DNA from: Paracoccus aminophilus JCM 7686
GTDB taxonomy: Bacteria; Pseudomonadota; Alphaproteobacteria; Rhodobacterales; Rhodobacteraceae
Length of the DNA stretch: 64,000 nucleotides
Direction of reading: 5' to 3'
NCBI RefSeq assembly: GCF_000444995.1
Contig: NC_022041.1
Span: 3,351,501 to 3,415,500 of the forward strand
The notes beneath the pieces are model-generated. The model made no database searches and had not been told where the DNA came from. It was given only the letters and a program-made list of their open reading frames with translations. Each line of letters opens with the position of its first letter. The first letter of the stretch is position 1. Shown one piece after another: positions 43,774 to 54,139 of the stretch. The position numbers and the translations under genes are program-made.

Positions 43774-45192
43774 ATGCCCTGCCGCAAGATGATCCGGTGG
43801 CCTCTGGCCGCCGCGACGATCGCGATCCTGATCGCCAGCCAATCCCTCGGACAGGGCTTTCCGGGCGGACGGGGCGGAGGCGGCGGCAAGGGTGGTCCGC
43901 AGGGGCCGCGCGATGTCGGCACCATCACGGTGACGCAGGAAGATGTCCCCTATGTCGTGACCCTGCCGGGCCGCGCCGTCGCCTTTCAGGAAACCGGCAT
44001 CCGCCCGCAGGTCGGCGGAGAGCTGCGCGAGGTGGTCTATCACCCCGGCCAGCCGGTGAAGATCGGCGATGTGCTGTTCCGCATTGACCCCGAAACGCTG
44101 GCCGCCGCGCTGTCTGCCGCAGAAGCGCAGGTGTCGGGGGCCGAGGCCAGCCTGTCTTCGGCGCAGGCCACGGTCGAGCGCTATCGCAAGCTGGAACGCT
44201 CCAGCGTCAGCTCGGTCGATCTGACCAATGCCGAGGTCTCGCTGAAACAGGCGCAGGCCCAACTCAAATCCGCCGAGGCCGCTCGCGACACCGCCGCGCT
44301 CGCGCTCAAGCGGACCGAGATCACCAGCCCGATCGACGGGATGCCGGATGTGCCGCAGGTCTCGGTCGGGGACATTCTGACCGCGAACCAGGCGGCGGTG
44401 CTGACCACGATCACCCAGATTGATCCGATCTATGTCGATGTCACCCAGTCGAGCGCGCGCATTCTCAAGGCGCGCGAAAGGGTCGAGGCGGGCAGCCTCT
44501 CGCCCGCGGACGGGTTCGACATGTCGCTGCGGCTGGAAACCGGAGAAGCCTATTCCGGCAAGGGCCAACTGGTGAGCCCGGGCATCACGGTTTCGCCCAC
44601 CACCGGCACCGTGCCGATCCGGCTGCAATTCGACAATGCGCAAGGGCTGATCCTGCCCGGCCAGTTCCTGCGCGTTGAACTGACCATGGGCCAGACCCGG
44701 GCGGTGCTGATCCCGCAACGCGCGACGCGGCGGGCTTCGGACGGGACGCTGACCGCCTTTGTCGCCCGCGACGGCAAGGCGCAGCAAGTGACGCTGACCG
44801 AGGCGGGCAGCTATCGCAATTCATGGATCGTGACGCAGGGCATTTCCGAGGGCGAGCAGGTCATTCTCGACGGGCTCGAAAATCTGCGCGTCGGGGCCGA
44901 GGTGAAGCCTTTGCCCGTCACCATCGACCAAAACGGCGTCGTGCGAGACAGCGCACCAACCACAGGCGCGGCCACCGATGCACCCGCGGGACAGGCGGGC
45001 GCTCCGTCAGGGCAAGGCTCCGACGGGTCTGGCGCGCGCGGCACAAGGGGGGCCGCGCAGCAAAGCGGCACACCTGCCGCCACAACCGCAGCCGAGCCCA
45101 CGGCAGGAACCACGACCGCTGACGCCCCCGCCGCTGCGAGCGCCACCGACACCGCGCCCGCGCCGGTCGCGCAAGCGCGCAAGGCGGATTGA
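43774..45192 (+). CDS. RND efflux periplasmic adaptor (AcrA-like)
   Basis: Membrane-fusion protein of 472 residues bridging the RND pump and an outer-membrane channel. After a signal peptide and a Gly-rich linker come the beta-barrel/lipoyl parts (GRAVAFQETGIRPQVGGELR, PVKIGDVLFRIDPE), an alpha-hairpin (about 105-165) and a second lipoyl half (EITSPIDGMPDVPQVSVGDI). There is no lipobox, unlike AcrA of E. coli. The last roughly 75 residues are Ala/Thr/Pro/Gly low-complexity, which is unusual. GAGGAA precedes the ATG. The RND gene starts six bases after its stop. Confidence 0.9.
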   Translation: MPCRKMIRWPLAAATIAILIASQSLGQGFPGGRGGGGGKGGPQGPRDVGTITVTQEDVPYVVTLPGRAVAFQETGIRPQVGGELREVVYHPGQPVKIGDVLFRIDPETLAAALSAAEAQVSGAEASLSSAQATVERYRKLERSSVSSVDLTNAEVSLKQAQAQLKSAEAARDTAALALKRTEITSPIDGMPDVPQVSVGDILTANQAAVLTTITQIDPIYVDVTQSSARILKARERVEAGSLSPADGFDMSLRLETGEAYSGKGQLVSPGITVSPTTGTVPIRLQFDNAQGLILPGQFLRVELTMGQTRAVLIPQRATRRASDGTLTAFVARDGKAQQVTLTEAGSYRNSWIVTQGISEGEQVILDGLENLRVGAEVKPLPVTIDQNGVVRDSAPTTGAATDAPAGQAGAPSGQGSDGSGARGTRGAAQQSGTPAATTAAEPTAGTTTADAPAAASATDTAPAPVAQARKAD

Positions 45193-45198
45193 TCCGGC

Positions 45199-48100
45199 AT
45201 GGCACAATTCTTCATTCACCGCCCGGTCTTTGCCTGGGTTCTGGCCATCGTCACCATGCTGGCGGGAGCCTTTTCGATCTTCACTTTGCCGGTCTCGCAA
45301 TATCCCGATATCGCGCCGACCACCGTGCGCATCACCGCCAATTATTCGGGCGCGACAGCGGTCGCGGTCCAGAACTCGGTCACCACCCCGATCGAGGATG
45401 CGCTGACCGGGCTTGATGGGTTGCTTTATACGGTCTCGTCCTCCTCGACCGGGCGCGCAACCATCACGCTAACCTTTGACGACAGCGTCGATCCGGTCGA
45501 TGCGTTGAACGAGGTGCAATCCAAGGTCCGCTCGGTCGAAAGCCGCCTGCCGACGCCGGTGCAGACCTCGGGGGTCAGTGTCACCCGCTCGACCTCGTCG
45601 ATCCTGATGGTCGGCGCGCTGGTCGATACCACCAACCGCTATAACCGCATCGAGCTTGGCAACCTGCTGGAAGAGGTCGTCGAAGGCCCGATCAAACGGG
45701 TCGAGGGCGTCGGCGGCGTCAATATTTTCGGCTCGGGCTATGCGATGCGGATCTGGCTGGATCCGCTGCGGCTGGCGCAATTCCAGCTCACGCCAGATGA
45801 TATCACCGCCGCCGTCAAGGCACAGAACATGACGGTCTCGGTCGGCTCGCTCGGCACTCAGCCGGTGGTCACGGGCCAGCAGTTCACCGCGACGATCACC
45901 GCGCAAAGCCAGCTGACCTCGGTCGATGATTTCCGCAATATCTTGCTGAAATCCGGGGCCGACGGCGCGACTGTAACGCTGGGAGACGTGGCCGATATCG
46001 AGATCGGGCAAGAGCGTTACGGCTCGGATTCGCGCTTCAACCAGATGAACGCCTCGGGCTTTGGCGTGAACCTTGCCAATGGCGCCAATGCGGTCGAGAC
46101 CGCCGCAGGCGTGCGCACGGCGCTGCAAAACCTCAAGGCGGCGCTGCCCGATGGTGTCGAGGTCCGCACCGCCTATGACACCGCGCCCTTTGTCGAACTG
46201 TCGATCGAGAAGGTCTATCACACGCTGATCGAGGCAATCGTCCTCGTGTTTCTGGTCATCCTGATCTTCCTGCAAAACTTCCGCGCAACGCTGATCCCAA
46301 TCATCGCGGTGCCGGTCGTGTTGCTGGGCACCTTCGGCGTGCTGGCGGTGCTGGGCTATTCGATCAACACGCTGACGATGTTTGCCATGGTGCTGGCCAT
46401 CGGCCTGCTGGTCGATGACGCCATCGTCGTCGTCGAAAACGTCGAGCGCGTCATGGCCGAGGACAATATCGGCCCGGTCGAGGCGACCGAGAAAAGCATG
46501 ACCCAGATCACCGGCGCGCTGATCGGCATCGTCGTCGTTCTCTCGGCGGTGTTCTTGCCGATGGCCTTCATGCCGGGCTCGACCGGGGTGATCTATCGCC
46601 AATTCTCGGTGACGATCATCTCGGCCATGGTGCTGTCGCTCGCGGTGGCGCTGATCCTGACGCCGGCCATGTGCGCGACCATGCTCAAGCCGAACCACGG
46701 CCCGACCCGTTTTGCGCCCGCGCGCTGGTTTAACGCGGGTTTCGAGCGGCTGACCAACGGTTATGGCAGCACCGTCCGCCGCACCTTGCGCCGCCCCTTT
46801 CTGGTCATGGTCGTGCTGGCCGCGATGACCTTTGGCGTCGCCGATCTCTTTGGCCGCATGACCTCGACCTTCATCCCGACCGAGGATCAGGGCGTGCTTC
46901 AGGTGCAGGTCAATCTCTCGGAGGGCACGACCTCGGCGCAAACTGCGGCGGTGGTCGATCAGATCGAGACCTATCTCCTCAAGGACGAGAAAGAGACGGT
47001 CGATTCGGTCTTCACCGCGCTGGGGTTCGGCTTTGCGGGCACCTCGCAGGCTCGCGCGATGATGTTCGTGAAACTGCGCGATTTCGGCGAGCGCAGCACC
47101 GAGGCGCAATCGGCCAAGGCCCTTGCCGCGCGCGCCAATGCGAAATTCGGGAACAACCGCGCCGGGCGGATCACCTTCATGCAGCCTCCGGCGATTCCGG
47201 GTCTCGGCAACTCTTCCGGCTTCAGCATGTATCTGCTCGACCTGCCAAGCGCGGGCACGGATGCGCTGGGGCAGGCCTCGGATGCGCTGAAAGATCTCGC
47301 CGCCGCCGACAGCCGTCTGCAAAACGTTGAGGGCCGCAGTACCGATGCCGAGGCCGCTTTGCGCATCGACATCGACCAGCAGAAGGCGGAAAGCTTCGGG
47401 GTGAAAGTCACCGGGGTGAACTCGATGCTCTCGACCATCTTCGCCGGGACCGAGGTCAATGACTTCGCCCTCGGCGCACAGCTGCGCCCGGTTATTGTGC
47501 AGGGCAGCGCGCCGAACCGGATGCAGCCCGAGGATGTGGACAAGTGGTATGCCCGCAATAGCACGGGCGAAATGGTGCCCTTCACGGCGTTCATGTCCAC
47601 CAGATGGGAGCCGGTCGCGCCCAGCCTCGCCCGCATCGACGGCATCAACGCGATCGAGGTCACCGGACAGGAAAGCGACAGCGCGAGCTCAGGCACCGCG
47701 ATGGTCGCGATGGAAGAGCTCGTCCAGCAGATCCCGGGCGGCTATGGCTCGGCATGGACCGGGCTTGCCTATCAAGAGCGCCAATCCGGCAATCAGGCGC
47801 CCTATCTTTACGCGCTCTCGGTGCTCGTGGTCTTCCTGTCGCTGGCCGCGCTTTATGAAAGCTGGTCGATCCCCTTCTCGGTCATGCTGGCCGTGCCGGT
47901 GGGGGTTCTGGGGGCCGTGGTCGCCGCGCTCGCGCTTGGCCAAACCAATGATGTCTATTTCAAGGTCGGCATTCTCACGACCATCGGCCTTGCCGCGAAA
48001 AACGCGATCCTGATCGTCGAATTCGCCCGAGAGCTTGAGGGCAAGGGCCGCGCCACGGTCGAGGCCGCGATCGAGGCGGCAAAGCTGCGCCTGCGCCCGA

Positions 48101-48309
48101 TCCTGATGACCTCGCTGGCCTTCATCCTTGGCGTTCTGCCTCTGGCGATTGCCACAGGCGCGGGGGCGGCGGCGCAGAACTCGATCGGGATCGGCGTGAT
48201 GGGCGGGATGATTTCGGCGACCTTCCTTGGCATTTTCATGGTTCCGGGCTTTTATGTCGTCGTCCGCCGCCTGACGACGCGGCGCCAGAAAAAGGAACAA
48301 ACCGCATGA
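45199..48309 (+). CDS. RND multidrug efflux transporter (AcrB/HAE1 family)
   Basis: Inner-membrane proton-driven efflux pump of 1036 residues. It begins [20 protein letters not shown], the standard HAE1 start, and contains twelve membrane helices with two large periplasmic loops. The TM4 proton-relay motif [20 protein letters not shown] with paired aspartates is present, as is [20 protein letters not shown] in the second half. Length and order are normal. No outer-membrane factor follows; instead selD overlaps the stop by four bases. The TolC at 57 kb is a candidate channel. Substrates are not predictable. Confidence 0.94.
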   Translation: MAQFFIHRPVFAWVLAIVTMLAGAFSIFTLPVSQYPDIAPTTVRITANYSGATAVAVQNSVTTPIEDALTGLDGLLYTVSSSSTGRATITLTFDDSVDPVDALNEVQSKVRSVESRLPTPVQTSGVSVTRSTSSILMVGALVDTTNRYNRIELGNLLEEVVEGPIKRVEGVGGVNIFGSGYAMRIWLDPLRLAQFQLTPDDITAAVKAQNMTVSVGSLGTQPVVTGQQFTATITAQSQLTSVDDFRNILLKSGADGATVTLGDVADIEIGQERYGSDSRFNQMNASGFGVNLANGANAVETAAGVRTALQNLKAALPDGVEVRTAYDTAPFVELSIEKVYHTLIEAIVLVFLVILIFLQNFRATLIPIIAVPVVLLGTFGVLAVLGYSINTLTMFAMVLAIGLLVDDAIVVVENVERVMAEDNIGPVEATEKSMTQITGALIGIVVVLSAVFLPMAFMPGSTGVIYRQFSVTIISAMVLSLAVALILTPAMCATMLKPNHGPTRFAPARWFNAGFERLTNGYGSTVRRTLRRPFLVMVVLAAMTFGVADLFGRMTSTFIPTEDQGVLQVQVNLSEGTTSAQTAAVVDQIETYLLKDEKETVDSVFTALGFGFAGTSQARAMMFVKLRDFGERSTEAQSAKALAARANAKFGNNRAGRITFMQPPAIPGLGNSSGFSMYLLDLPSAGTDALGQASDALKDLAAADSRLQNVEGRSTDAEAALRIDIDQQKAESFGVKVTGVNSMLSTIFAGTEVNDFALGAQLRPVIVQGSAPNRMQPEDVDKWYARNSTGEMVPFTAFMSTRWEPVAPSLARIDGINAIEVTGQESDSASSGTAMVAMEELVQQIPGGYGSAWTGLAYQERQSGNQAPYLYALSVLVVFLSLAALYESWSIPFSVMLAVPVGVLGAVVAALALGQTNDVYFKVGILTTIGLAAKNAILIVEFARELEGKGRATVEAAIEAAKLRLRPILMTSLAFILGVLPLAIATGAGAAAQNSIGIGVMGGMISATFLGIFMVPGFYVVVRRLTTRRQKKEQTA

Positions 48310-49352
48310 CCGACGCCTCTCCCCGTTTGACCTCGCTGGCGCATGGCGGCGGCTGCGGTTGCAAGCTGGCGCCCTCGGTGCTGCGCGAGCTTCTGGCCGA
48401 TCAGCCGATTGCGCAGGCCTTTCCGCAGCTTCTGGTCGGAACCGAAACCGCAGATGACGCCGCCGTCTGGCAGGTCGATGACAACACCTGCGTGATCGCG
48501 ACCACCGATTTCTTCATGCCGATGGTCGATGATCCGCGCGATTTCGGCCGCATCGCCGCGACCAATGCGATTTCGGATGTCTATGCGATGGGCGGGCGTC
48601 CGATCATGGCTTTGGCGATTCTGGGGATGCCGATCGACAAGATGGACCCCGCCGATATCCGCGAGATCCTTGCCGGCGGACGCGAGATCTGCGCCGAGGC
48701 GGGCATCCCAGTCGCGGGCGGCCATTCCATCGACGCGCCCGAGCCGATCTATGGCCTCGCCGTGATCGGCCTTTGCCATCCCTCGGAACTGCGCCGCAAT
48801 GCCGAAGCGCGCCCCGGCGACCGGCTGATCCTGACCAAGGGCATCGGCGTCGGCATCTATTCGGCGGCGATCAAGAAGGGCCTGTTGAGCGAGGCCGGGC
48901 TGGCCGAGATGGTCGCGACGACCACGCTTCTGAACAAGGTCGGCCCCGATCTCGCGAAACTGCCCGAGGTCCATGCGATCACCGATGTCACCGGCTTCGG
49001 CATTCTCGGCCACGGGCTCGAGCTCGCGCGTGGTGCCGGGCTGCGGGTCACGCTGAACCTCGCCGATCTGCCTTTGCTCACGCAGGCCAGCGCGCTGGCG
49101 GAAAGCGGGCTGCTGACCGGAGCCTCGACGCGGAACTGGATGGCTTACGGCGAGGAGGTCGCCTTGCCCGAAGGCCTGCCGCTTTGGCAGCGCAACCTGC
49201 TGACCGATCCCCAGACCTCGGGCGGGCTTCTGGTCGCGGTCGCGCCTGAGGCCGCCGATCGCGTGCTCGCGCTGATTCGCGCGGCAGGTTATCCGCTCGC
49301 CGCGATCATTGGCGAGGTCGGTGCGGGCACACCGGGCATCACCGTCGTCTAA
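48306..49352 (+). CDS. selD: Selenide, water dikinase (selenophosphate synthetase)
   Basis: ATP-dependent enzyme of 348 residues making selenophosphate for selenocysteine or selenouridine. The Gly-rich N-terminus GGGCGCKL supplies C17 and K20, the residues essential in E. coli SelD, encoded here as ordinary cysteine. [20 protein letters not shown] and [15 protein letters not shown] are conserved metal/ATP regions. The start overlaps the RND pump stop by four bases, an odd pairing, and selA, selB and selU are not in the window. A hairpin follows the stop. Confidence 0.94.
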   Translation: MTDASPRLTSLAHGGGCGCKLAPSVLRELLADQPIAQAFPQLLVGTETADDAAVWQVDDNTCVIATTDFFMPMVDDPRDFGRIAATNAISDVYAMGGRPIMALAILGMPIDKMDPADIREILAGGREICAEAGIPVAGGHSIDAPEPIYGLAVIGLCHPSELRRNAEARPGDRLILTKGIGVGIYSAAIKKGLLSEAGLAEMVATTTLLNKVGPDLAKLPEVHAITDVTGFGILGHGLELARGAGLRVTLNLADLPLLTQASALAESGLLTGASTRNWMAYGEEVALPEGLPLWQRNLLTDPQTSGGLLVAVAPEAADRVLALIRAAGYPLAAIIGEVGAGTPGITVV

Positions 49353-49356
49353 GATC

Positions 49357-49380
49357 GATGCCGGGCCCCTGCCCGGCATC
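49357..49380 (+). terminator. Perfect hairpin after selD
   Basis: GATGCCGGGC (49357-49366) and GCCCGGCATC (49371-49380) form an exact 10-bp stem with a CCCT loop, four bases after the selD stop. Only a weak T-run (CTTT) follows, so it may terminate or stabilise the 3' end. Confidence 0.6.
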
Positions 49381-49692
49381 CTCCGCTTTGCGCGCGGGCA
49401 GCGCCCGGAAATTTTGAAACTAAGCTGCTGATTTATCGCCATAACAGATCGGCCGCCCCGCGCGCCGCCGCCTGCGTCATGGCCCCGTATCCCTGAAATC
49501 CACCGATTGCGGCGCAACCTTTGCGCGTCACGCTCTGCTCCCAACGGGCAGAGCGGCATTGGTATTTTGTGCCGATACCCGGCCTTCCGCACAGGAATAT
49601 GACACCGGACAAAACATGCTAAAAGGACATATTAAGGTTGATTAAGAAACTGTTAATATGTGTGATAACCCTAACCAGTCGGTCTTGTCGCA
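49381..49692. other. Intergenic region upstream of the adhesin gene
   Basis: Non-coding stretch with two parts. The GC-rich half contains an 8-bp hairpin, CGCTCTGC (49531-49538) with GCAGAGCG (49548-49555), extendable by two pairs past a bulge. The last 100 bases are markedly AT-rich (49597-49670), suiting the adhesin promoter, but no well-spaced -35/-10 pair was found. No convincing small gene was seen. Confidence 0.5.
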
Positions 49693-52600
49693 ATGTCACA
49701 CAAGTTATTGTTTTCGACCAACGAACTCCTCGATTCAGGCCTTCACGGAATTTCACAGACCTCGCCTTTGACGCGTTTTCCGCTCGGCGGCGCGCAGGCC
49801 TCTGCCCAAAGCTCTGCCCCTATTTCGGGCACAACCTCGCGGCGTTGGCTTGGCCTTAGCGTATCTGCGCTGCCGCTTGTCGCGGCGCTTACCATGCTTG
49901 CGACCACAGATGCGGCCCGGGCGGCGGATGCGGTTTGCGTCGATCCGAACAATCCCTCGGCCACGGTCGGCACGCCCGCCGGGACCGGCGATTCGGTTGC
50001 TTGCGGCGAGGGCGCGGTGACGGGTTCGGCGGCTTCGGTTGTGGTCGGCGCCAATGCGACGATTGACACCCATTCGAGCGGATCTCTGGCCTTTGGCAGC
50101 GGCGCGCATATCACCTACAGCCAAGGCGCGCTGGCCTTTGGTCAGAACGCGGGGGTCAACGGTGGTGACAGCCGGGCCGGGTATAACTCGAACGGCGCCG
50201 TGGCTTTGGGCAATGGCGCCACGATTGGCGCAAGCTCGGGCGGAGCGGCGGCCATCGGCAATGGTGCCACGATCGGCAGCTTCTCTTTCAACTCGATGGC
50301 CATCGGCAATGGCGCCTCGGTCTCGAACCAGAGCGAAAGCTCGGTTGCCTTGGGCAATGGAGCAACCATTTCGGGCGCAAACTCGAACTTCTCGGTGGCC
50401 CTTGGATATCGGGCGACCGCAAGCGCGCCCTGGGCGACCGCCATTGGCCAGAACGCGCTTGCTGGCGATCAGAGCACCACGGCCATCGGCTCGGGTGCGG
50501 CCGCCGTTTACAGCAATTCCATCGCCATCGGCTCGGGCGCGGTGACGACCTATTACAACACCATCGCGCTGGGGAACAACGCCAGCGCCGGAGGCCGTTT
50601 CGGCATCGCCTTGGGCAATGGCGCGGTCAGCCAGAACGACAATTCGGTGTCGATCGGCAGTGCGGCGCAGGCGGTGTGGTCGAACAGCATCGCGATCGGC
50701 AGCAATGCGCGGATCACCTATAACAACAGTGTCACCATTGGGTCGGATTCCAGCGCCGAGGGCAATGCCGTCGCGGTGGGCCAAAGTGCGACGGCGGCCG
50801 GAACCTTTGGCGTGGCCGTCGGCAATGGCGCCGTCGTCGGGCAGCGTGGCTATTACGGCGTGGCCATCGGCAACGGGGCAAGCGTGAGCACGAGCTATGG
50901 CGTCGCCATCGGCAACGGCGCGATCTCGGGCGAGGCCAATGCCTTGGCCGCAGGCAATGGCGCGACGGCCTCTGGGTTGTCGTCGCTGGCCTTTGGTCAG
51001 AGCGCTGTAGCGACGGCGCAAAACGCCATGGCCTTCGGCACCAGCAGCGCGGCGCGGGGCGCAAACAGCCTCGCCTTCGGGGCAAACAGCACGGCGTCGG
51101 CGGATAACAGCTTTGCCTTTGGCGCGAATGCCCAGGCCGGCACCGCCAACAGCGTGGCACTTGGCGCAAGCTCGCAGACAGCGGCGGCGGTCGGCACGGC
51201 CAGCGCGACGATTGCGGGCACGAGCTATACCTTCGCCGGGGGCACACCGGGCGGCACGATCTCGGTCGGCTCGGATACGCTTCAGCGCACGGTGACCAAT
51301 GTCGCGGCAGGGCGGCTGAGCGGGACCTCGACCGATGCCGTGAATGGCAGCCAGCTTTTCGCCACCAATCAGGCGGTGAATGGGCTGAACACCAGCGTCA
51401 CCAACCTCAACACCAATGCCCTGCAATGGAGCACCGCGCTTGGTGCTTATGACGCGAGCCATGGCTCGGGCGCGCCGCAGCAGATCACCAATGTCGCCGA
51501 TGCCGCGCTGACGGGCAGCTCTACCGATGCGGTCAACGGCCGCCAGCTTTTCGCGACCAATCAGACCGTCGCCGGGCTGAACACCAATGTCACCAACCTC
51601 AACACCAATGCCCTGCAATGGAGCACCGCGCTTGGTGCTTATGACGCGAGCCACGGCTCGGGCGCGCCGCAGCGCATCACCAATGTCGCCGATGCCGCGC
51701 TCTCGGCCACGTCGAGCGATGCGGTCAACGGTCGCCAGCTTTTCGCGACCAATGAGCTGGTTTCCGGGTTGAGCAATGATCTGGGCAACCTCAACGCGAA
51801 CGCGCTTTTGTGGAATGCCTCGATCTCGGCCTTCGACGCCGGGCGTGGCTTGGGCACCGCCCACCGCATCACCTATGTCGCCGCCGGAGATCTATCTGCC
51901 GCCTCGACCGATGCCGTCAATGGCAGCCAGCTTTATGCGACCAACCAGACCGTTGCGGGCCTGAGCACCAATGCGCTGCAATGGGACGCGACGCTTGGCG
52001 CCTATGACGCGAGCCATGGAACTGGCAGCGCGCAGAACATCACCAATGTCGCCGATGGCGCGCTGACCGGCACCTCAACCGATGCGGTCAACGGCAGCCA
52101 GCTTTATGCCACCAACCAGACCGTCGCGGGCCTGAGCACCGATCTTGGCAATCTCAACGCCAATGCGCTCTTGTGGAGCAGCGCGCTCGGAGCCTTTGAC
52201 GCGAGCCGTGGCGGTGTCGCGCAGCGTATCACTTATGTCGCTGCCGGAGACCTTTCCGCCACCTCGACCGATGCCGTCAACGGTAGCCAGCTTTACGAGA
52301 CGAACCAGACCGTCGCCAGCAATGCGGCCACGGTCAGCAGCTATCTGGGTGGCGGCGCGGATGTCACGAATGGCGTGGCGCCGAGCTATTCGGTGCAGGG
52401 CGGCACCCATCACGATGTCGGCTCGGCCCTGAATGCGGTCGATAACAATCTGACGACGCTCAACAATCAGATCACCAATGTGGCCCAAGGCGGCACGCGT
52501 TACTTCCAGTCGAACTCGACCGGCACCGGAGCCGCTGCCAGCGGCACCGACAGCACGGCGATCGGGGCCTCTTCGGTGGCATCCGGAACGAACAGCATCG

Positions 52601-53496
52601 CTGCCGGGACCAATGCGCAGGCCGAGGGCAGCAATGCCGTGGCGCTTGGCGCGAATGCGGTGGCGAGCAACACCGGCGATGTCGCGCTCGGTTCTGGTTC
52701 GGTGACGCAAACGGCGGTCCAGACCTCGACCATGGAGGTCAACGGCACGACCTATCAGGTCGCGGGCAATGCGACCTCGACGGTCTCGGTGGGCGCGGAG
52801 GGCGCCGAACGCACCATCACCAATGTCGCCGCGGGCCGGGTCAATGCGACCTCGACCGATGCGGTGAATGGCAGCCAGCTTAACGCCACCAATGAAGCGA
52901 TCTCGCGGCTGGACAGCAGCATCGGCACGCTCAATCGCAATGCGGTGCAATATGACAGCACGGCGGCGGGCGGCCGGGGCAATTCGATCACGCTGCAAGG
53001 CGGCGATCCGTCTGCGCCGGTGCTGATCTCGAATGTCGCGGCGGGGGTCGCCAATACCGATGCGGTGAACGTGGCCCAGCTGCACGAAAGTGCCGCGACC
53101 ACGCTGTCGACGGCGCGCAGCTATACCGATACGCGCTTCGAGGCGGCGGTGCGGCGTTCGCGCGAATATACCGACACCCGCGCGGCAGAGACGCTGCGCT
53201 CGGCCAATGCCTATACCGACGAGAAATTCGCCTCGCTGACCCGTGACATCGGTGATGTGCGCCGTCAGGCCGGTCAGGCGGCGGCGATCGGGCTTGCGGC
53301 CTCGTCGCTGCGCTATGACGACCGCCCGGGCAAACTGAGCGTCGCGATGGGGGGCGGCAATTGGAAAGGCGAGAACGCCATGGCGATGGGTCTGGGCTAT
53401 ACGTCGCTCGACCAATCGGTGCGCGCCAACCTGTCGGCGGCCAATGCCGGCGGCGATTGGGGCGTCGGTCTGGGCGTCAGCTTCACGCTGAACTGA
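49693..53496 (+). CDS. YadA-like trimeric autotransporter adhesin
   Basis: Surface adhesin of 1267 residues, type Vc secretion. An extended N-terminus of about 50 residues precedes a hydrophobic signal core (LGLSVSALPLVAALTML). The head (about 100-510) consists of many short repeats of the NSxAIGxGA type; the stalk has repeated TDAVNGSQLxATN motifs, including 64-residue tandem units. A second short head segment (about 930-1000), a coiled-coil region and a C-terminal YadA anchor (SVAMGGGNWKGENAMAMGLG) complete it. It overlaps the IalB-family gene by one base. Ligand unknown; roles in attachment or aggregation are typical. The ribosome site is weak. Confidence 0.92.
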   Translation: MSHKLLFSTNELLDSGLHGISQTSPLTRFPLGGAQASAQSSAPISGTTSRRWLGLSVSALPLVAALTMLATTDAARAADAVCVDPNNPSATVGTPAGTGDSVACGEGAVTGSAASVVVGANATIDTHSSGSLAFGSGAHITYSQGALAFGQNAGVNGGDSRAGYNSNGAVALGNGATIGASSGGAAAIGNGATIGSFSFNSMAIGNGASVSNQSESSVALGNGATISGANSNFSVALGYRATASAPWATAIGQNALAGDQSTTAIGSGAAAVYSNSIAIGSGAVTTYYNTIALGNNASAGGRFGIALGNGAVSQNDNSVSIGSAAQAVWSNSIAIGSNARITYNNSVTIGSDSSAEGNAVAVGQSATAAGTFGVAVGNGAVVGQRGYYGVAIGNGASVSTSYGVAIGNGAISGEANALAAGNGATASGLSSLAFGQSAVATAQNAMAFGTSSAARGANSLAFGANSTASADNSFAFGANAQAGTANSVALGASSQTAAAVGTASATIAGTSYTFAGGTPGGTISVGSDTLQRTVTNVAAGRLSGTSTDAVNGSQLFATNQAVNGLNTSVTNLNTNALQWSTALGAYDASHGSGAPQQITNVADAALTGSSTDAVNGRQLFATNQTVAGLNTNVTNLNTNALQWSTALGAYDASHGSGAPQRITNVADAALSATSSDAVNGRQLFATNELVSGLSNDLGNLNANALLWNASISAFDAGRGLGTAHRITYVAAGDLSAASTDAVNGSQLYATNQTVAGLSTNALQWDATLGAYDASHGTGSAQNITNVADGALTGTSTDAVNGSQLYATNQTVAGLSTDLGNLNANALLWSSALGAFDASRGGVAQRITYVAAGDLSATSTDAVNGSQLYETNQTVASNAATVSSYLGGGADVTNGVAPSYSVQGGTHHDVGSALNAVDNNLTTLNNQITNVAQGGTRYFQSNSTGTGAAASGTDSTAIGASSVASGTNSIAAGTNAQAEGSNAVALGANAVASNTGDVALGSGSVTQTAVQTSTMEVNGTTYQVAGNATSTVSVGAEGAERTITNVAAGRVNATSTDAVNGSQLNATNEAISRLDSSIGTLNRNAVQYDSTAAGGRGNSITLQGGDPSAPVLISNVAAGVANTDAVNVAQLHESAATTLSTARSYTDTRFEAAVRRSREYTDTRAAETLRSANAYTDEKFASLTRDIGDVRRQAGQAAAIGLAASSLRYDDRPGKLSVAMGGGNWKGENAMAMGLGYTSLDQSVRANLSAANAGGDWGVGLGVSFTLN
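51388..51771 (+). repeat. 192-bp tandem repeat in the adhesin stalk
   Basis: Two nearly identical 192-bp (64-codon) units, 51388-51579 and 51580-51771, encode NTNALQWSTALGAYDASHGS-type stalk blocks; more diverged copies follow to about 52310. The period keeps the reading frame, so recombination would lengthen or shorten the stalk without breaking the gene. Confidence 0.8.
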
Positions 53497-54113
53497 TGCC
53501 CAAGCGCCTGATCGCCTGCCTTGTCGCGGCTTTCGCCCTCACCGGCGCCCTTTGGGTCGGTGAGGGGAGCGCCCAGCAGGCGGCCCCTGCTCCTGCGGCG
53601 GCCCCGGCTCCGGCAACGGCCCCAAGCTTCAGCATCAAGCCCTCGGATGTAGCTTTGCCCGAGGGCGTCCCCTTGGGCCAATACCGCCGCATCATCATGC
53701 CCTTCCCGAACTGGACGCTGATCTGCGATGAAAACCTCGCGGCCAAACAGCGGATTTGCAATATCACGCAAAGCCTTGTCGATGCCGAGGGTCAGGACAG
53801 TTTCAGCTGGTCGCTCGCCTCGACCGCCGAGGGCCAGCCCTTGATGATCTTCCGCTTGCCGCCCGCCGTCGGCCCGCAAGGCCGGGTCGAGTTGGAATTG
53901 GGCGATGGCAAGGGGCTGGTTTCCGTGCCGGTGCGTGATTGCGCGGCGGGCGTCTGCATCGCCTATCAAAGCGTCGGCCCGCGCCTGCGCGAAGCGATCA
54001 CGCGCGGCGGCACGGTGGGCATCGGCTATCGCCTGACCGGCGCGGCAGGCGCCTCCGATATCCGGTTCGCGGTGCCGCTCGACGGGCTCAATGCCGCGCT
54101 GGATGCGATCTAG
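53496..54113 (+). CDS. Invasion-associated locus B (IalB) family protein
   Basis: Exported protein of 205 residues: a signal peptide (to about residue 27), an Ala/Pro linker, then the IalB domain with MPFPNWTLICDENLAAKQRI, paired cysteines in the first loop and a second pair in RDCAAGVCIAYQSVG. IalB was named for Bartonella red-cell invasion but the family is widespread in alphaproteobacteria, where its function is unclear. The start shares one base with the adhesin stop (TGATG), so the two are coupled; a role in adhesin export or envelope stability is possible. Confidence 0.82.
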   Translation: MPKRLIACLVAAFALTGALWVGEGSAQQAAPAPAAAPAPATAPSFSIKPSDVALPEGVPLGQYRRIIMPFPNWTLICDENLAAKQRICNITQSLVDAEGQDSFSWSLASTAEGQPLMIFRLPPAVGPQGRVELELGDGKGLVSVPVRDCAAGVCIAYQSVGPRLREAITRGGTVGIGYRLTGAAGASDIRFAVPLDGLNAALDAI

Positions 54114-54139
54114 CGCGAGCGCCTAAGGGTGCCCCCGGG

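Noticed and set aside
45469..47322. Minus-strand open frame of 617 codons inside the RND pump gene
   Set aside because: Composition is dominated by Arg, His and Asp with no motif, and the RND reading is unambiguous.
49638..49859. Short open frame beginning MIKKLLICVITL upstream of the adhesin
   Set aside because: It overlaps the adhesin start in another frame, loses any pattern after the first 15 residues and runs into adhesin coding sequence.
51388..51771. Direct repeats as a mobile element or CRISPR
   Set aside because: The repeats are in frame, encode adhesin stalk units, and have no spacers, transposase or terminal inverted repeats.
49753..51864. Minus-strand open frame of 703 codons inside the adhesin gene
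   Set aside because: Its repeats are simply the mirror of the adhesin repeats, and no start site or family match is seen.
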